Positions 55,889 to 62,124 of a DNA stretch of 62,124 nucleotides are shown piece after piece. Origin of the DNA: an uncultured Clostridia bacterium (lineage in GTDB: Bacteria; Bacillota; Clostridia; Oscillospirales; Acutalibacteraceae); assembly GCA_944383495.1 (NCBI GenBank), contig CALWPT010000022.1:1-62124 (forward strand), written 5' to 3'. The translations under genes were made by a program, and so were the position numbers. Position 1 is the first letter of the stretch. Each line of letters starts with the position of its first letter. Under the pieces are notes generated by a model, which had not been told where the DNA came from, did not search any database, and saw only the letters and a program-made list of their open reading frames with translations.

Positions 55889-56117
55889 GAGGGGCTCCCT
55901 CCCATTTCAGCGATTTTTCTAACCCCGGCTTTTTGGAATTCTAGATATTTTACCATATCCCCTTTTTATTTACAACCGGCGAAAGGAAGCTGTTATCGTG
56001 GGGATGTCACATATTCCCTTGTCAAATAGAGGAAAAATACAGACGGCTTCCATTTGTTTTGTGAAATATAGCTGGAATTAGAAAAATATTTTTGTGCCTT
56101 TCACCGGTAAGATAGGA
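55889..56117. other. AT-rich divergent gap
   Basis: No gene recognised; it separates the methyltransferase (minus) from the short AraC gene (plus) and is richer in A/T than its neighbours. Confidence 0.5.
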
Positions 56118-56146
56118 TTGCAAAATGGAACGCAATGTTGTATAAT
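56118..56146 (+). promoter_or_regulatory. Promoter upstream of the short AraC gene
   Basis: TTGCAA (56118-56123), 17 bases, TATAAT (56141-56146). Confidence 0.65.
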
Positions 56147-56164
56147 TATCATACATTTTTCATC

Positions 56165-56269
56165 ATGTGTAGCTTTCGGCTTGTGCTATTTCCAGAAGGG
56201 CAGAGCGAACGCCATGCCCTTTCCGGCTGGTGCGATTGGATGGCGGCTGGGGAAGGAGCGTCAGAATGA
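56165..56269 (+). pseudogene. Possible upstream leader ORF or remnant of an AraC N-terminus
   Basis: A 34-codon frame (MCSFRLVLFPEGQSERHALS...) starts about 13 bases after the likely transcription start, ends in TGA that overlaps the AraC ATG (ATGA), and has no ribosome binding site. It could be what is left of the sensor domain after a frameshift, or chance. Confidence 0.25.
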
Positions 56270-56661
56270 TGCAGCGAAAGCAGAGGAGCAAAAGAATGAC
56301 GGCCCCGCCGCCATGGTTCATGAAATTTATTCTGTCTTTGTCGGAACGGGAGAATTTTTCCCAAAAGCTTCCCTTGCTTATCGCGGCCACGGGGAAGAGC
56401 CGGGAATACGTTTCAAGACTATTTATGTCCATAACGGGGACAACGCTGCTTCATTATGTCCAGGCAAAGCGGGTGGATCATGCGTGCCGGCTGCTGCGGA
56501 GCACGGAGCAGGAAATTATTGACATTTCATTGGAGTGCGGGTTTGAAAACCTGAGCACCTTTTACCATGTGTTTAAGCGATATACCGGCGAAGCGCCCAA
56601 GCAGTACAGGGAGCGCTTTCGGGAATCGGAAAAGCATTACAGTCTGGAGGAAAATGCATGA
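56266..56661 (+). CDS. Short AraC-type HTH protein lacking a sensor domain
   Basis: About 131 residues, nearly all DNA-binding: PLLIAATGKSREYVSRLFMS (first HTH) and IIDISLECGFENLSTFYHVF (second HTH), ending PKQYRERF. Full AraC regulators have about 280 residues with an N-terminal cupin; the PPPWF segment before the HTH resembles the linker of ChbR-type regulators, so the N-terminus may have been lost. ATG 56266 has GGAAGGAG upstream. It precedes the esterase gene by 158 bases and may regulate it. Confidence 0.75.
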   Translation: MMQRKQRSKRMTAPPPWFMKFILSLSERENFSQKLPLLIAATGKSREYVSRLFMSITGTTLLHYVQAKRVDHACRLLRSTEQEIIDISLECGFENLSTFYHVFKRYTGEAPKQYRERFRESEKHYSLEENA

Positions 56662-56819
56662 CGGGAGCCAAGCGCCGGCGCGGTATTAGGACGGAAGGGC
56701 GCTGCAAAAGGCCGATGGAGCACAGCTTTATCGGCAGCTCAGCAAAATAAGGAAATCATCGGGCACGCCGGTAAAGGCGCGGGCCGGTTGGATTTAATTT
56801 TGAAAAAGGAGAGAACACA

Positions 56820-58166
56820 ATGAAAAAAACCAGGTTTACAAAGATCATTGCGCTATGCCTGTCGGCAGCGCTGCTTTTGTCGGGAATGGTGTTTTCCGCT
56901 TCTGCAGCTGAAACCGCCGTCCGGTATTGGGGGGATGTTAACAACGACCAAAAAGTCAATTCCCAAGACGCGCTGATGATTTTGAAGCATGCCGTCGAGA
57001 TCACCGAACTGACCGACGAGCAAAAGGCCGCGGCGGACTACGACGGTGGCGGGATCATTAATTCTGCTGACGCGCTGGTGGTCTTGAAAATGGCAGTTGA
57101 AATACTTCCCCTTGAGGAGCTGACGTCTGAAGAAGTGCCCGGCGATGTGGATTATTCAAAGAAAACCGTCACCATGCAGTCCATAGAATCTCAGATCCGG
57201 CTGTTGGGGCGCACCGTAGCGGAAGGGAAGGATTCCATCCGATTTGATTGGGCCGCCTCGGGCTTTGAGATCGCTCTGTACTGCCAAGGGGATGTGACCT
57301 TTAATATGCGGCCGGACGGAAAAATTGGCCGTATCGGAGTTGTGGTGGACGGCGACGAGGAACACATAAAAATGATCACGACGGAGTCGGACGACCATGA
57401 ATACACCGCGGCCGAGGATCTTCCCAAAGGGAAGCATACCATAAAAATCGTGAAGATCCAGGAGGCCAAGGAAGGGTGCGCGGTCATGAACTCTATCACC
57501 TTCAGCGGCGAATTGGCCGAGCGTCCCGCGGATAAGGAATTGAAGATAGAGTTCTACGGCGACTCCATTACCTCCGGATACGGCAGCGAGGAACCGCGTG
57601 GTACGGCGGGCGGCAATTCCCGCCTGAACCTGAATTCCAACGGATACACCACCTACGCCGGCGTTGCCGCCCGCGCCCTGGATGCGGATTTCAGCGTTAT
57701 TTCGGCGTCTGGCTACGGTCTGATTGCCAGCTTCAGCGGCGGCCACTTCAATATTCCCGACGTATCGGGGTATTCCGATTGGGCCGGCAAGCAAACCTGG
57801 GATTTCAAAAACAACCCGGTGGATATTGTTGTTGTCAATCTGGGCACCAACGACGGCAACGCCGGGGCCGATAAACCCACCCCGACAGAGTTTAAAGCGA
57901 AGGTTGTGGATTTCACGGAGGAGCTTCGCGGCCGGTATCCCGACGCCAGCATTATCTGGGTATCGGGCATGATGGGATCCAACAGCCTACAGAAGACAAT
58001 TTCCGGAACGGTTACGGAGATCAATAAAACCGATGCGAATGTTTACTACACGAGCCTGCCGATAGGCTCCAACGGGGTGGATGGGCATCCCAGTACTACA
58101 GAGCAGGCGTTCGCCGGCAGAAGGTTGACCCAGTTTATTGAGAAAAATATTCTCCAAGACAAGTAA
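56820..58166 (+). CDS. Secreted dockerin-bearing SGNH esterase (carbohydrate esterase family 2-like)
   Basis: A 448-residue protein. Signal peptide 1-30; two dockerin type I repeats at about 38-62 (GDVNNDQKVNSQDALMILK) and 72-95 (ADYDGGGIINSADALVVLK), each with Asp/Asn calcium ligands; a jelly-roll-like region (about 110-235); and an SGNH hydrolase domain with EFYGDSITSGYG (Ser about 249), NLGTND and catalytic His in DGHPS (about 423). The two-domain layout fits CE2 acetyl-xylan/acetyl-glucomannan esterases. A dockerin at the N-terminus suggests attachment to a cohesin scaffold. GGAGAG precedes the ATG. Confidence 0.9.
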   Translation: MKKTRFTKIIALCLSAALLLSGMVFSASAAETAVRYWGDVNNDQKVNSQDALMILKHAVEITELTDEQKAAADYDGGGIINSADALVVLKMAVEILPLEELTSEEVPGDVDYSKKTVTMQSIESQIRLLGRTVAEGKDSIRFDWAASGFEIALYCQGDVTFNMRPDGKIGRIGVVVDGDEEHIKMITTESDDHEYTAAEDLPKGKHTIKIVKIQEAKEGCAVMNSITFSGELAERPADKELKIEFYGDSITSGYGSEEPRGTAGGNSRLNLNSNGYTTYAGVAARALDADFSVISASGYGLIASFSGGHFNIPDVSGYSDWAGKQTWDFKNNPVDIVVVNLGTNDGNAGADKPTPTEFKAKVVDFTEELRGRYPDASIIWVSGMMGSNSLQKTISGTVTEINKTDANVYYTSLPIGSNGVDGHPSTTEQAFAGRRLTQFIEKNILQDK

Positions 58167-58208
58167 TATTCGGCCCTCCCGGTATTCCGGGAGGGCCGAA
58201 TATTTTGA
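58165..58208 (+). terminator. Perfect hairpin terminator of the esterase gene
   Basis: An 18-base perfect stem (58165-58182 / 58187-58204) with a TATT loop. Like gyrA, the gene's TAA stop (58164-58166) overlaps the start of the stem. Confidence 0.85.
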
Positions 58209-58460
58209 CGCCCCCGAATACCTGTGAAGGCGCCGGCGACCAGCTTTTGGGCACAAGATCATACAGGAACAGCCCCCCGGTTAAAAGGGATGTGAGATAA
58301 GAAATTTTTGAGAGACGGCGTACATCCGCCCCTCTTTGTTTTCTTAAAGCAACGCCCTAAGCCGGGGGGATTTTAACGATTGCAAAATAAAGGCATACCC
58401 TGAAAAGCGCTGGTTTCTCTGGCGTCAAGGCGGAAGAAGGCCTGCAAGCAGAAAACTTTG
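58209..58460. other. Gap without a convincing gene
   Basis: No recognisable gene between the esterase terminator and the radical SAM promoter. Confidence 0.55.
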
Positions 58461-58462
58461 GT

Positions 58463-58491
58463 TTGAGAGAAAGAAGAAAATGTGGTATAAT
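58463..58491 (+). promoter_or_regulatory. Sigma-A promoter of the radical SAM pair
   Basis: TTGAGA (58463-58468), 17 bases, TATAAT (58486-58491), about 95 bases before the start codon. Confidence 0.75.
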
Positions 58492-58587
58492 GGCCATACA
58501 AGCGGCGGGCTGATTCCGGTTGACAATAGGACGCGGTTCCCCGCGCCGCCGGCCGCCGTCAAACCTTGCAGCGAAGGAAGAGGCAGC

Positions 58588-60489
58588 ATGCGCGTTTCAA
58601 ATCAGCTTGAATCTATTCTTATGGAGGTGCAAAAGCCAGCCCGGTACACCGGGGGGGAGGTCAACTCCGTGATCAAGGACCCATCCAAGGCGGATATCCG
58701 CTTTGCGTTTTGTTTCCCCGATACCTATGAGGTGGGGATGTCCCACTTGGGCATGAAAATTCTGTATAGCGTTCTGAACCGTATGGAAGGGGTCTGGTGC
58801 GAACGGGTATTCGCCCCTTGGCTGGACATGCAGGAGGCCATGGCGAAGCAGAGCATCCCCCTATATGCCCTGGAAAGCAAGGATCCGCTGCTGGATTTTG
58901 ATTTTATTGGGTTTACCCTTCAGTATGAGCTGTCCTATACCAACGTCCTTGCCATGCTGGATCTGGCGGGCCTGCCGCTGCGGGCAGCCGACCGGGGAGA
59001 GGACGCCCCCGTTGTGATTGCGGGAGGGCCCTGCGCCTGCAATCCGGAACCGCTGGCGGATTTTATTGATCTGTTCAGCCTGGGCGAAGGGGAGGAAGCC
59101 CTGCCGGAGCTGATGGAGCTATACCGCGCCTGCCAAAAAGAGGGGGCCGGGAAAAGAGAATTTCTCCGCCGGGCCGCACAGATTCCCGGCTTTTATGTTC
59201 CCGCGCTTTACGACGTGGTTTACCAGGCTGACGGAACGATTGCTTCGGTCACAGCCCGGGCGGGGGCGCCTGCCCCGGTGGAAAAAAGGATCATTCGAGA
59301 CCTGGACAGCGTTTATTATCCGGAGGCATTTGTGGTTCCGTATCTGGACATCGTCCACGACCGGGCGGTAGAGGAAATTTTCCGGGGCTGTATCCGGGGG
59401 TGCCGGTTCTGCCAGGCGGGGTATATTTACCGCCCGGTGCGGGAAAAGGATCCGGAAACGGCCTGCGGACAGGCCCGCGCCCTGTGCGAGGCCACGGGGT
59501 ATGACGAGCTTTCCCTCAGCTCCCTGAGCACCAGCGACTACACCAGGCTGGACGGGCTGCTGGAGGGCCTGCTTTCCTGGTCGGAGCCGGAGCATGTCAG
59601 CCTGTCGCTGCCGTCGCTGCGGATTGATAATTTTTCTTCTGTGCTGCTGGAAAAGGTCTCCCGGCTGAAGAAATCGGGGCTGACCTTCGCGCCGGAGGCG
59701 GGCACCCAGCGCCTGCGGGACGTTATCAACAAACGGCTGACGGAGGAGGACATCCTGAACACCTGCCGCACCGCCTTTGAGGGCGGCTATACCTCGGTCA
59801 AGCTGTATTTTATGGTGGGCCTTCCCACGGAAACGGACGAGGACGTCGTCGGCATCGCCCGGCTGGCCCAAACCATTGTGGACTTGTATTATTCCCTGCC
59901 GGCGAAGCCCAAGGGAAAATCCGTTCAGGTGTCGATCAGCGTGGCCAGCTTTGTTCCCAAGCCGTTTACGCCCTTCCAATGGTTTCCCCAGAACACCCGG
60001 GAGGAGCTGCGGCGCAAGCAGCGGCTGCTGCTGGACGCGGTCACGACCCGGAAGGTCAGCGTTTCCTGGCATGACGCGGACGTCAGCGAGCTGGAGGCGG
60101 TTTTTGCCCGGGGCGACCGGCGGCTGGGCCGGGTGATAGAGGCCGCTTACCGCAGGGGCTGTAAATTCGACAGCTGGGATGACTGCCTGGATCTGGAAAA
60201 ATGGCGCGCCGCGTTCCGGGAAAACGGCCTGTCCATGGATTTTTACGCCCACCGTCCCCGGGAATATAACGAGGTCTTGCCCTGGGATCTGTTTGATTAT
60301 AAAATCAGCAGGGCGTTCCTGCAAAGAGAAAATGAAAAGGCGCTGGCGGGGGAAACAACGCCCCACTGCCGGGAAAGCTGTGCGGGCTGCGGAGCGGCGG
60401 CATGGAAGGAGGGAGTTTGTGTTGAAAACCGTCAGAGTGGTGTTTCAAAAAAGCGGGGACGCGAGGTATATTTCCCATCTGGACGTTAA
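58588..60489 (+). CDS. TIGR03960-family B12-binding-like/radical SAM protein
   Basis: About 633 residues. The N-terminal part has FCFPDTYEVGMSHLGMKILY, a cobalamin-binding-like fold; the radical SAM domain has IFRGCIRGCRFCQAGYIYRP, with Cys-x3-Cys-x2-Cys for the [4Fe-4S] cluster, and FAPEAGTQRLRDVINK. The C-terminal end has Cys-rich CRESCAGCGAAAW. Function is not established; in Clostridia it is paired with a TIGR03936 partner. ATG 58588 behind GGAAGAGG. It overlaps its partner by 68 bases. Confidence 0.93.
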   Translation: MRVSNQLESILMEVQKPARYTGGEVNSVIKDPSKADIRFAFCFPDTYEVGMSHLGMKILYSVLNRMEGVWCERVFAPWLDMQEAMAKQSIPLYALESKDPLLDFDFIGFTLQYELSYTNVLAMLDLAGLPLRAADRGEDAPVVIAGGPCACNPEPLADFIDLFSLGEGEEALPELMELYRACQKEGAGKREFLRRAAQIPGFYVPALYDVVYQADGTIASVTARAGAPAPVEKRIIRDLDSVYYPEAFVVPYLDIVHDRAVEEIFRGCIRGCRFCQAGYIYRPVREKDPETACGQARALCEATGYDELSLSSLSTSDYTRLDGLLEGLLSWSEPEHVSLSLPSLRIDNFSSVLLEKVSRLKKSGLTFAPEAGTQRLRDVINKRLTEEDILNTCRTAFEGGYTSVKLYFMVGLPTETDEDVVGIARLAQTIVDLYYSLPAKPKGKSVQVSISVASFVPKPFTPFQWFPQNTREELRRKQRLLLDAVTTRKVSVSWHDADVSELEAVFARGDRRLGRVIEAAYRRGCKFDSWDDCLDLEKWRAAFRENGLSMDFYAHRPREYNEVLPWDLFDYKISRAFLQRENEKALAGETTPHCRESCAGCGAAAWKEGVCVENRQSGVSKKRGREVYFPSGR

Positions 60490-61078
60490 CCGCTATATGC
60501 TGCGGGCGCTGCAGCGGTCCGGTCTGCCGGTTTGGAGGACGCAAGGCTTCCATCCTCACATTTACTGCACCTTTGCCCATCCCTTGTCCCTGGGATACAC
60601 CAGCTCCTACGAGGTGATGGAGCTCCGTGTGACGGACGACGGGCTGCAAAGCAGTGAAATGCTTGCCCGGCTGCAAAAGGTCTGCAACCAGGATATTTTT
60701 CCCACTGCCGCGGGAGACGCGGTCATGAAGATTAACAGCCTCGCCTTTGCGGGCTATGAGCTTCTTATTTGCGGGGGAGCAAACGCCTTGGAGAGGATTC
60801 AGGCGTTTTTTGACCAGCCCTCCATTCCGTTGGAGCGGGTTTCCAAAAAAACCGGAAGGGTGAGCCGCTTTGATTTGAAGGAAAAGATGCGGGAGGCGTT
60901 GGCAGTTGCCCAGGGGGAGGATGCCCGGATCCGGCTGATTTTGCCCGCGGGGCCGAAGGAAACCGTTAATCCAGGGCTGGCGGCCGGGGCGCTGCTGCGG
61001 TTTTTAGGCCGGGAGGAACTTCGGGTTCAGGTGCACCGTTTTGGATTATATGACCAGGAAATGAACCTGTTTTTATAA
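60422..61078 (+). CDS. TIGR03936-family radical SAM-associated protein (DUF2344)
   Basis: A 218-residue protein: VRVVFQKSGDARYISHLDVN at the start, GFHPHIYCTFAHPLSLGYTS and VMELRVTD following. It is the usual partner of TIGR03960 proteins and sometimes occurs fused to them. Start is TTG 60422, 8 bases after GAAGGAGGG, or GTG one codon upstream. In many Clostridia the RNase G gene and rplU-rpmA come next, but here a terminator follows. Confidence 0.9.
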   Translation: MKTVRVVFQKSGDARYISHLDVNRYMLRALQRSGLPVWRTQGFHPHIYCTFAHPLSLGYTSSYEVMELRVTDDGLQSSEMLARLQKVCNQDIFPTAAGDAVMKINSLAFAGYELLICGGANALERIQAFFDQPSIPLERVSKKTGRVSRFDLKEKMREALAVAQGEDARIRLILPAGPKETVNPGLAAGALLRFLGREELRVQVHRFGLYDQEMNLFL

Positions 61079-61127
61079 TCGGCTTTCTCCGGCCGGGCGT
61101 TCCGGTTCCTTTTGCCTCCCCAAAATA

Positions 61128-61183
61128 AAACGCCGTTGTCGGGCGCCGCGTCAGCGGCAAAACCGGCAATGGCGTTTTTTTGA
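61128..61183 (+). terminator. Terminator after the radical SAM pair
   Basis: Outer stem AACGCCGTTG / CAATGGCGTT (one mismatch) around an inner GC-rich loop, followed by TTTTTT. Confidence 0.75.
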
Positions 61184-61203
61184 CAGCCTGCACGGGGAAG
61201 CCT

Positions 61204-61428
61204 TTATCGCATCTGGAACAAAAGCGAGGGCTCAATTTGCAGCGCCGCCGCTATTCTGAGCAAAACCTCCACAGAACAGGAAATCGGCATGTTGGGCGCT
61301 TCAATATGAGACATATGGCTATAAGATAATCCAATCAGATCGGCCAGCTGCCTTTGAGACAGCTTGTTTTGCTTTCTGTAATAGGAAATATTCAAGCTAA
61401 TTGACCGCATCATTTCGTCAATACTCAT
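61204..61428 (-). CDS. Small XRE-family regulator
   Basis: A 74-residue single-domain HTH: LNISYYRKQNKLSQRQLADL, then IGLSYSHMSHIEAPN and LLRIAAALQIEPSLLF. This is a full HTH_3 domain with no effector part, as in phage or element repressors. It is divergent from the 61605 gene, and the gap has an inverted repeat fitting an operator. Confidence 0.85.
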   Translation of the reverse strand: MSIDEMMRSISLNISYYRKQNKLSQRQLADLIGLSYSHMSHIEAPNMPISCSVEVLLRIAAALQIEPSLLFQMR

Positions 61429-61492
61429 TGTTTTCGCCCCGCGTTATTATTTGTCTGCCCCGCTCAAAATATTAATAACATCATTATTTTAG

Positions 61493-61516
61493 AGTGAACT
61501 TGCTTTTATATTCACT
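61493..61516. promoter_or_regulatory. Inverted repeat between the XRE gene and the 61605 gene
   Basis: AGTGAA (61493-61498) and TTCACT (61511-61516) with a 12-base AT-rich spacer, 31 bases upstream of the -35 box of the 61605 gene and 65 bases from the XRE start. Confidence 0.5.
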
Positions 61517-61546
61517 ATTATAAAAAAAGAAAAGTGCATTGTGTTC

Positions 61547-61574
61547 TTGACAATCAGCGTTTAAACTCTATAAT
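61547..61574 (+). promoter_or_regulatory. Promoter of the 61605 gene
   Basis: TTGACA (61547-61552), 16 bases, TATAAT (61569-61574). Confidence 0.75.
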
Positions 61575-61604
61575 GATAAGCGTATGAGGGTGAGCGATAT
61601 TAGC

Positions 61605-61931
61605 ATGAATATTTACAGAAGCATTTTAACCCGGGCAACCCGCTGGCAAATCGTTTCTTACCTTTTGTATGGCGATGAATCGGTGCGAAAAGAAACGAGA
61701 TCCATAGATCAGCGCATTCAAGCGTCGGAGGCGGCGGTGCTGGCCTTTGCCAGCCGGGAATTTTCCGCGAATTCCACCCGGCGGGACAAGCTTGCCGACG
61801 AGCTGATGGAAGCCATGTCGGTAAATGGCGAGGCTTATTTTGAGATGGGCCTTTTGGCAGGGGCGCAGTTATACATGAGCCTGACCGAGCCACGCCGCAA
61901 AAGGAGGAAAGCGCGTTTAAAGCGGCTTTGA
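61605..61931 (+). CDS. Small protein of unknown function (possibly DUF6809-like)
   Basis: About 108 residues: MNIYRSILTRATRWQIVSYLLYGDE, a charged helical middle and EAYFEMGLLAGAQLYMSL near the end, then a basic tail. The 'YFE.G...GA.L' end is like small clostridial proteins I believe are called DUF6809, but this is tentative. An ATG at 61584 lies only 10 bases after the -10 box, so ATG 61605 behind GAGGGTGAG is preferred. It is divergent from the XRE gene. Confidence 0.65.
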   Translation: MNIYRSILTRATRWQIVSYLLYGDESVRKETRSIDQRIQASEAAVLAFASREFSANSTRRDKLADELMEAMSVNGEAYFEMGLLAGAQLYMSLTEPRRKRRKARLKRL

Positions 61932-62124
61932 CAGCCCGGCAGCTGTCGTCTTTCGGCTTGTTGGCTGGTAAGTTGCTTTTGGAAGGGCTGCTTTCAGCAA
62001 GTCTCTGTCCGAGATAAGTATTGGTGAATGAAAATATACACATACATAGGATAATTATCCCCTTTGACCTGAAAGGTATTTTAGACTAACAAATGTCGTA
62101 AATTTTCGTTCATGGAGTGAGACA
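61932..62124. other. Window end without a recognised gene
   Basis: AT-rich sequence after the 61605 gene; no complete gene or terminator is obvious before the window ends. Confidence 0.5.

Overview
The window looks like the replication-origin region of a spore-forming, strictly anaerobic member of the Clostridia. Class Clostridia is well supported; something near the Oscillospirales/Ruminococcaceae is an inference. The grounds are a canonical Firmicutes dnaA-dnaN-yaaA-recF-remB-gyrB-gyrA block divergent from rpmH-rnpA-yidD-yidC-khpB, spore-coat genes cotJA-cotJB, an Rnf ion-pumping complex, an N-terminal dockerin on a carbohydrate esterase, fairly high GC coding sequence, and frequent TTG/GTG starts placed behind strong GGAGG-type ribosome binding sites. 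There is no rRNA, CRISPR array or intact insertion sequence; one convincing tRNA (Arg-CCG) is present.

Layout. 0-0.9 kb: tail of an HTH protein, then cotJB/cotJA. 0.9-9.8 kb: minus-strand replication block; three TGTGGAAAA DnaA boxes lie between dnaA and dnaN. 10.1-12.8 kb: plus-strand ribosome/RNase P/membrane insertion block. 12.9-17.3 kb: glycogen phosphorylase plus a GH13 amylase-like enzyme. 18-28.2 kb: envelope region with a 3D/G5 peptidoglycan-hydrolase-type protein behind a WalR-like box, a NodB deacetylase, a phosphoglycosyl transferase, an LCP ligase, prolyl-tRNA synthetase, a Thr/Pro-rich anchored protein, and a GtrA / FAD oxidoreductase / GT-C-like operon. 28.7-36 kb: small protein, fucO, tRNA-Arg, GH3 glucosidase, DtxR-type regulator, CofE-like ligase. 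35.9-43 kb: apbE, NusG-II protein, Gx transporter and rnfCDGEAB as one tight operon.

43-47.7 kb is an accessory stretch of small regulators (a sigma-like HTH with a small partner, two XRE repressors) around a short alkyltransferase, a DUF5131 protein and a cobO/phosphatase pair. 47.7-53 kb: a sialidase-like / AraC / DHDPS-like catabolic operon and an alanine/sodium symporter. 53-58.2 kb: YyaL, a methyltransferase, a short AraC protein and the dockerin-CE2 esterase. 58.5-61.1 kb: the radical SAM pair TIGR03960/TIGR03936, followed by a divergent XRE regulator and a small unknown protein.

The most interesting unexplained units are the GtrA-FAD-GT-C operon (a possible lipid-linked sugar modification system), the sialidase-like operon with a palindrome in its promoter, the WalR-type box in front of the 3D protein, and three HTH regulators sitting beside clear inverted repeats. 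All functional calls come from reading motifs and gene order; no database search was run.
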